Of a DNA stretch of 9,143 nt, positions 6,815 through 9,143 are shown in pieces. The notes below the pieces were generated by a model. The model did no database searches and had not been told where the DNA came from. It saw only the letters and a program-made list of their open reading frames with translations. This DNA comes from an uncultured Prevotellaceae bacterium (GTDB lineage Bacteria; Bacteroidota; Bacteroidia; Bacteroidales; Bacteroidaceae). Where the stretch lies: assembly GCA_945787625.1 (NCBI GenBank), contig CALZJL010000035.1, positions 1 through 9,143 on the forward strand. The letters run 5' to 3'. Position numbers and translations under genes: made by a program. Every line of letters begins with the position of its first letter. Within the stretch, counting starts at the first letter, position 1.

Positions 6815-8557
6815 TCAGTTGTTTATTTTTAGTTCTAATTCTTGTACGAGCTTGCGTATGCTCTTGTTGCGTTCTTGCATGCGTTCGAGTAGGGCGGGCT
6901 TGCTGGTCTGGTGGAGTATTTGGATGGGGTCGGCAGTGTTGATGTTCATGTCGATGGTGGTGTTGCCCAGGCCTTGGCGTATGAACCGTAGTATGCTTTC
7001 TTTCATGTTTTGCATGTATTGGGCTACTTGCTGGTTGCTGGCGGTGACTTCGAAGGTGGTGGGGGTGATCATCTTGAGTGGCATGGCTCGCATGCGCATG
7101 GCCATGGCTGTGCGTTCTTGGGGCATGTTGGCTATGTAGGTGTGCCACTGGAGTATGATGTCTTCTTGGGTGAAGGGCTTGGCTTGAGGGGTGGCGAGCT
7201 GCTCTTTTTCTGTTGTCTCGGGCTTGGCTTGGGGGGCGGTGTGGCGTATGCTGGGGCCGAGGGTGGTGAGCTTGAGTCGTGGTATCTGGGGGGTGGGGTC
7301 GACTTTATGGGGTTGTGGGGTATGGTGGCTGGGGGTGGAGTGTGTTTGGGTGTGGCTCTGTGCTTGCTGTGGGGTTTGTGGCTGTGGCTGGGCTTGTGCT
7401 TGCCACAGGCTGAAGATGGGTTTTAGTGTCTTGCGGGGGCTACGCCCCGAGCCTTCGCTGTCGTCGCTTTGGGTGATTTGGGCGCACTCTATGAGGCAGA
7501 TTTCGACTTGGAGGCGCTTGTTGTGGCTCTGGCGGTAGTTTTGGTCGCAGGTGTTGCAGAGCTTGATGGCTTTGTAGATGAAGGGGAGGGGGCATTTGCT
7601 GGCTTGCTCTTGATAGCGTTGGCGTGTGGGTTGGCTTGCTTCGAGCAGGGGAAGGGTGCTGGCATCGCGGGCTACGAGGAGCTGGCGCATGTGGCTGGCC
7701 ATGCCGGATATTAGGTGACCGGGGTCGAAGCCTTTGTGGAGAACGTCGTTGAGGAGGAGGAGGCTCTCGCGGACTTGGTTGGCGAGGAAGTGGTCTGTGA
7801 GGCGGAAGTAGTATTCGGTAGAGAGTACGTTGAGGCTCTCGCAGACTTTCTGGTAGGTGAGGTGGCCGTCGGTGAAGGCTGTCATCTGGTCGAAGATGGA
7901 GAGGGCGTCGCGCATGCCTCCGTCGGCTTTTTCGGCTATGAGCTGGAGGGCTTCGTCGTCGGCTGTGTAGCCTTCGCTGTGGGCTACGTTGCGGAGGTGG
8001 GCGACGGTGTCGTCGAGGGTCATGCGGTTGAAGTCGTAGACTTGACAGCGTGAGAGTATGGTGGGGAGTATCTTGTGTTTCTCGGTGGTGGCGAGTATGA
8101 AGATGGTGTAGGTGGGGGGCTCTTCGAGGGTCTTGAGAAAGGCGTTGAAGGCGGCTGGCGAGAGCATGTGGACTTCGTCGATGATGAAGACTTTGTAGCG
8201 GCCTGTCTGGGGTGGTATCTGGACTTGCTTGATGAGCTCGCGAATGTCTTCGACGGAGTTGTTGGAGGCAGCATCGAGTTCGTGTATGTTGAGGCTGCGT
8301 CCTTGGTCGAAGGCTGCGCAGCTTTCGCAGTGACCGCAGCTTTCGCCGTCGGGAGTGGGAGTGAGGCAGTTGATGGTCTTGGCGAAGATGCGGGCACAGG
8401 TGGTCTTGCCTACGCCGCGGGGACCGCAGAAGAGATAGGCGTGGGCGAGCTTGCCGTTGTGAATGGAGTTCTTGAGGGTGGCGGTGAGGGCTTGCTGACC
8501 TATGACGGTGGTGAAGGTCATGGGGCGGTATTTGCGTGCTGATACGAGGTATTCCAT
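6815..8557 (-). CDS. dnaX: DnaX, DNA polymerase III clamp-loader subunit gamma/tau
   Basis: 580 residues; the AAA+ motor subunit of the clamp loader, which opens the beta clamp and places it on primed DNA and links the replisome polymerases. Visible are Walker [10 protein letters not shown] (45-53), a zinc module of four cysteines (C64, C74, C77, C80), Walker B IIDEVH (125-130), sensor 1 ATT (156-158), the SRC arginine finger (R170) and sensor 2 GGMRDALS (213-220). Domain III runs to about 360. A low-complexity Gln/Pro/His/Thr linker follows (about 365-460), then a tau-type C-terminal domain (460-580). The start ATG is the natural family N-terminus ([12 protein letters not shown]) with an A/C-rich leader. 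It is the first gene of the minus-strand operon, with its own promoter overlapping the divergent division-gene promoter. I saw no clear programmed-frameshift slippery site, so whether a short gamma form is made is unknown. Confidence 0.97.
   Translation of the reverse strand: MEYLVSARKYRPMTFTTVIGQQALTATLKNSIHNGKLAHAYLFCGPRGVGKTTCARIFAKTINCLTPTPDGESCGHCESCAAFDQGRSLNIHELDAASNNSVEDIRELIKQVQIPPQTGRYKVFIIDEVHMLSPAAFNAFLKTLEEPPTYTIFILATTEKHKILPTILSRCQVYDFNRMTLDDTVAHLRNVAHSEGYTADDEALQLIAEKADGGMRDALSIFDQMTAFTDGHLTYQKVCESLNVLSTEYYFRLTDHFLANQVRESLLLLNDVLHKGFDPGHLISGMASHMRQLLVARDASTLPLLEASQPTRQRYQEQASKCPLPFIYKAIKLCNTCDQNYRQSHNKRLQVEICLIECAQITQSDDSEGSGRSPRKTLKPIFSLWQAQAQPQPQTPQQAQSHTQTHSTPSHHTPQPHKVDPTPQIPRLKLTTLGPSIRHTAPQAKPETTEKEQLATPQAKPFTQEDIILQWHTYIANMPQERTAMAMRMRAMPLKMITPTTFEVTASNQQVAQYMQNMKESILRFIRQGLGNTTIDMNINTADPIQILHQTSKPALLERMQERNKSIRKLVQELELKINN
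7288..7335 (+). other. Cluster of five G-tracts (possible G-quadruplex) in the dnaX linker
   Basis: On the plus strand, which is the template strand for dnaX, five runs of four or more G occur at 7288-7293, 7295-7298, 7309-7312, 7317-7320 and 7331-7335. The loops between them are 1, 10, 4 and 10 bases. This satisfies relaxed (long-loop) quadruplex rules but not the strict limit of 7-base loops. It lies in the part of dnaX encoding the low-complexity Pro/His/Thr linker. The general G-richness of this strand makes chance clustering a real alternative. Confidence 0.35.
7436..7448. other. Perfect GC hairpin at the DnaX domain III-linker boundary
   Basis: GGGGC (7436-7440) and GCCCC (7444-7448) form a 5-bp stem around a 3-base loop. 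It falls inside dnaX at about residues 370-374 (Ser-Gly-Arg-Ser-Pro), just after domain III, where a shortened gamma product would be expected to end. In the mRNA it reads GGGGC-GUA-GCCCC. No X XXY YYZ slippery heptamer is in frame just upstream, and no U-tract follows, so neither frameshifting nor intrinsic termination is supported. Confidence 0.35.
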
Positions 8558-8592
8558 TGTGTGTGGGTGTTTGTTTTTGTTTTTATGTGGTG

Positions 8593-8624
8593 CAAATTTA
8601 ATAAATTATTTGGATTTACGCAAT
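8593..8624 (-). promoter_or_regulatory. Promoter of the dnaX-queF-addA-addB operon
   Basis: On the minus strand the -7 element is TAAATTTG (plus 8593-8600), a full match to the Bacteroidota TAnnTTTG consensus. The -33 element is ATTG (plus 8621-8624), three of four bases of TTTG. The spacer is 20 bp, within the usual 19-21. Transcription should begin near 8587, giving an A/C-rich leader of about 30 nt before the dnaX ATG. The promoter overlaps the divergent one at 8609-8640. Confidence 0.65.
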
Positions 8625-8640
8625 GTAATTTGTACCTTTG
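8609..8640 (+). promoter_or_regulatory. Promoter of the FtsB/DivIC-like and plsC genes
   Basis: TTTG at 8609-8612 and TACCTTTG at 8633-8640 match the Bacteroidota -33 and -7 consensus perfectly, with a 20-bp spacer. The predicted start is near 8646, leaving a very short leader of about 15 nt before the ATG at 8661. Its -33 element lies between the -7 and -33 elements of the leftward dnaX promoter. Confidence 0.8.
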
Positions 8641-8660
8641 CGTGCAAATATTATGTTTCG

Positions 8661-8969
8661 ATGAGACGCTTTCATTCTTTATTTGACTTTATCGGCCGGT
8701 ATAAGTATGCTGTGGTTTCTGCCATTATCGTAATGATAGTGGGCTTTGTTGATGACAATAGTTGCTATAACCGCTATTTGCGTCTTCAGGAGATTGCTAC
8801 TCTTGAGGAGGAGATTGATATGTATCGTAGTTTGTATGAGGAGGATACTCGGAGACTGAATGCTTTGGACGTTTATGATAATGTTGAGAGGCTGGCTCGT
8901 GAGAAGTATCTGATGAAGAGGGACAATGAGGATGTGTTTATCATCCGTCGTGATTCGCTGATGGAATGA
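8661..8969 (+). CDS. FtsB/DivIC-family septum formation initiator protein
   Basis: 102 residues with the layout of the family: a short basic cytoplasmic N-terminus, one membrane segment (about 15-30, AVVSAIIVMIVGF), an acidic leucine-rich coiled coil (about 37-70) and the conserved C-terminal block ERLAREKYLMKRDNEDVF (76-93). In the known systems this protein joins FtsL and FtsQ (DivIB) at the division site and helps activate FtsWI septal peptidoglycan synthesis. I chose the ATG at 8661 because it lies about 15 nt after the predicted transcription start. The frame is open further upstream, but that part lies in the promoter and antisense to dnaX. A second ATG at 8653 opens a three-codon frame whose TGA overlaps this start. 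The stop overlaps the next gene's start. FtsB and DivIC cannot be told apart by sequence alone at this size. Confidence 0.9.
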   Translation: MRRFHSLFDFIGRYKYAVVSAIIVMIVGFVDDNSCYNRYLRLQEIATLEEEIDMYRSLYEEDTRRLNALDVYDNVERLAREKYLMKRDNEDVFIIRRDSLME

Positions 8970-9143
8970 TGTGGTTTCTGTATAGGGCTTACCAGCTGGT
9001 GGTGTGTGTGCCGCTTATGTTGCTCGCTACGGTGGTCACTGGTGTGCTGACTGTGGTGTTGTGCTCGGTGGGGAATGCTGCTTATTGGGGCTATGTGATT
9101 CCTAAATGGTGGGCTCGGTTGATGTGCAGACTGCCTTTGCTGC
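8966..9143 (+). CDS. plsC: PlsC-type 1-acyl-glycerol-3-phosphate acyltransferase, N-terminal part (cut by window edge)
   Basis: The frame is open from ATG at 8966 to the window end, 59 codons, starting MMWFLYRAYQLVV. An N-terminal hydrophobic segment (about 8-36) is followed by NAAYWGYVIPKWWARL, which resembles the N-terminal region of Bacteroidota lysophospholipid acyltransferases as I recall them. The catalytic HX4D motif should lie beyond the window, so the family call rests on the N-terminus alone. Such enzymes make phosphatidic acid from lysophosphatidic acid at the inner membrane. The start codon overlaps the stop of the division gene as ATGA, suggesting translational coupling. A second in-frame ATG at 8969 is an equally possible start. 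Confidence 0.75.
   Translation, partial: MMWFLYRAYQLVVCVPLMLLATVVTGVLTVVLCSVGNAAYWGYVIPKWWARLMCRLPLL

Noticed and set aside
6795..7148. N-terminal extension of the queF frame upstream of 6794
   Set aside because: The extension lies inside dnaX in another frame, is His/Thr/Arg-rich low-complexity sequence, and QueF is full length from the ATG at 6794.
7205..7212. Short A-run in dnaX mRNA (GAAAAAG) as a programmed-frameshift site
   Set aside because: It is not an in-frame X XXY YYZ heptamer, is far downstream of the GC hairpin, and no stimulatory structure follows closely.
8502..8660. Upstream extension of the FtsB/DivIC-like frame
   Set aside because: It overlaps the dnaX 5' end and both promoters, and transcription is predicted to start near 8646, so the ATG at 8661 fits best.
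1..9143. CRISPR arrays, insertion sequences, prophage, toxin-antitoxin or defence islands
   Set aside because: I saw no spaced direct repeats, transposase or integrase motifs, terminal inverted repeats or target duplications. The AddAB-like pair is a general recombination enzyme, not evidence of a new defence system.

Overview
The window reads as chromosomal DNA from a member of the Bacteroidota, most likely order Bacteroidales. Three things point there. Both promoters near the right end fit the Bacteroidota consensus (TTTG, about 20 bp, TAnnTTTG). Start codons are preceded by A-rich leaders rather than Shine-Dalgarno sequences. The DnaX, AddA/AddB-like, FtsB/DivIC-like and PlsC-like proteins are of the types seen in that phylum. 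I cannot place the family or genus from sequence alone.

Layout, left to right. Positions 1-127 hold no clear protein gene. They contain a possible plus-strand promoter element, foldable sequence and a strong intrinsic terminator whose T-tract runs into the stop codon of the first gene. From 128 to 8557 lie four minus-strand genes that look like one operon, transcribed in the order dnaX (DNA polymerase III tau/gamma), queF (preQ1 synthase), an AddA-like helicase-nuclease and an AddB-like nuclease. Gaps are 20, 37 and 84 bp, and I see no internal promoter or terminator. The 84-bp gap before addB carries six copies of an 8-bp tandem repeat. From 8558 to 8660 is a compact divergent regulatory region in which the dnaX promoter and the promoter of the plus-strand genes overlap. 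The plus strand then carries a small FtsB/DivIC-type division protein (8661-8969), and, overlapping its stop codon, the 5' end of a plsC-type acyltransferase gene cut by the window edge.

Functionally, the minus-strand operon joins the replicative clamp-loader subunit to a two-subunit double-strand-break end-processing machine (AddAB, the RecBCD equivalent), with a queuosine tRNA-modification gene between them. The divergent pair combines cell division with phospholipid synthesis.

The plus strand is extremely rich in G and poor in C through the minus-strand genes (for example 31 G and 4 C in 4381-4440). This explains the many long but spurious plus-strand frames and the Thr/His/Gln/Pro-rich composition of the encoded proteins. 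The protein genes are recognisable housekeeping families with intact active-site motifs. I do not see a previously undescribed system here. The points most worth a second look are the overlapping divergent promoters, the possible small RNA at the left edge, the octamer repeat before addB and the G-tract cluster in dnaX.
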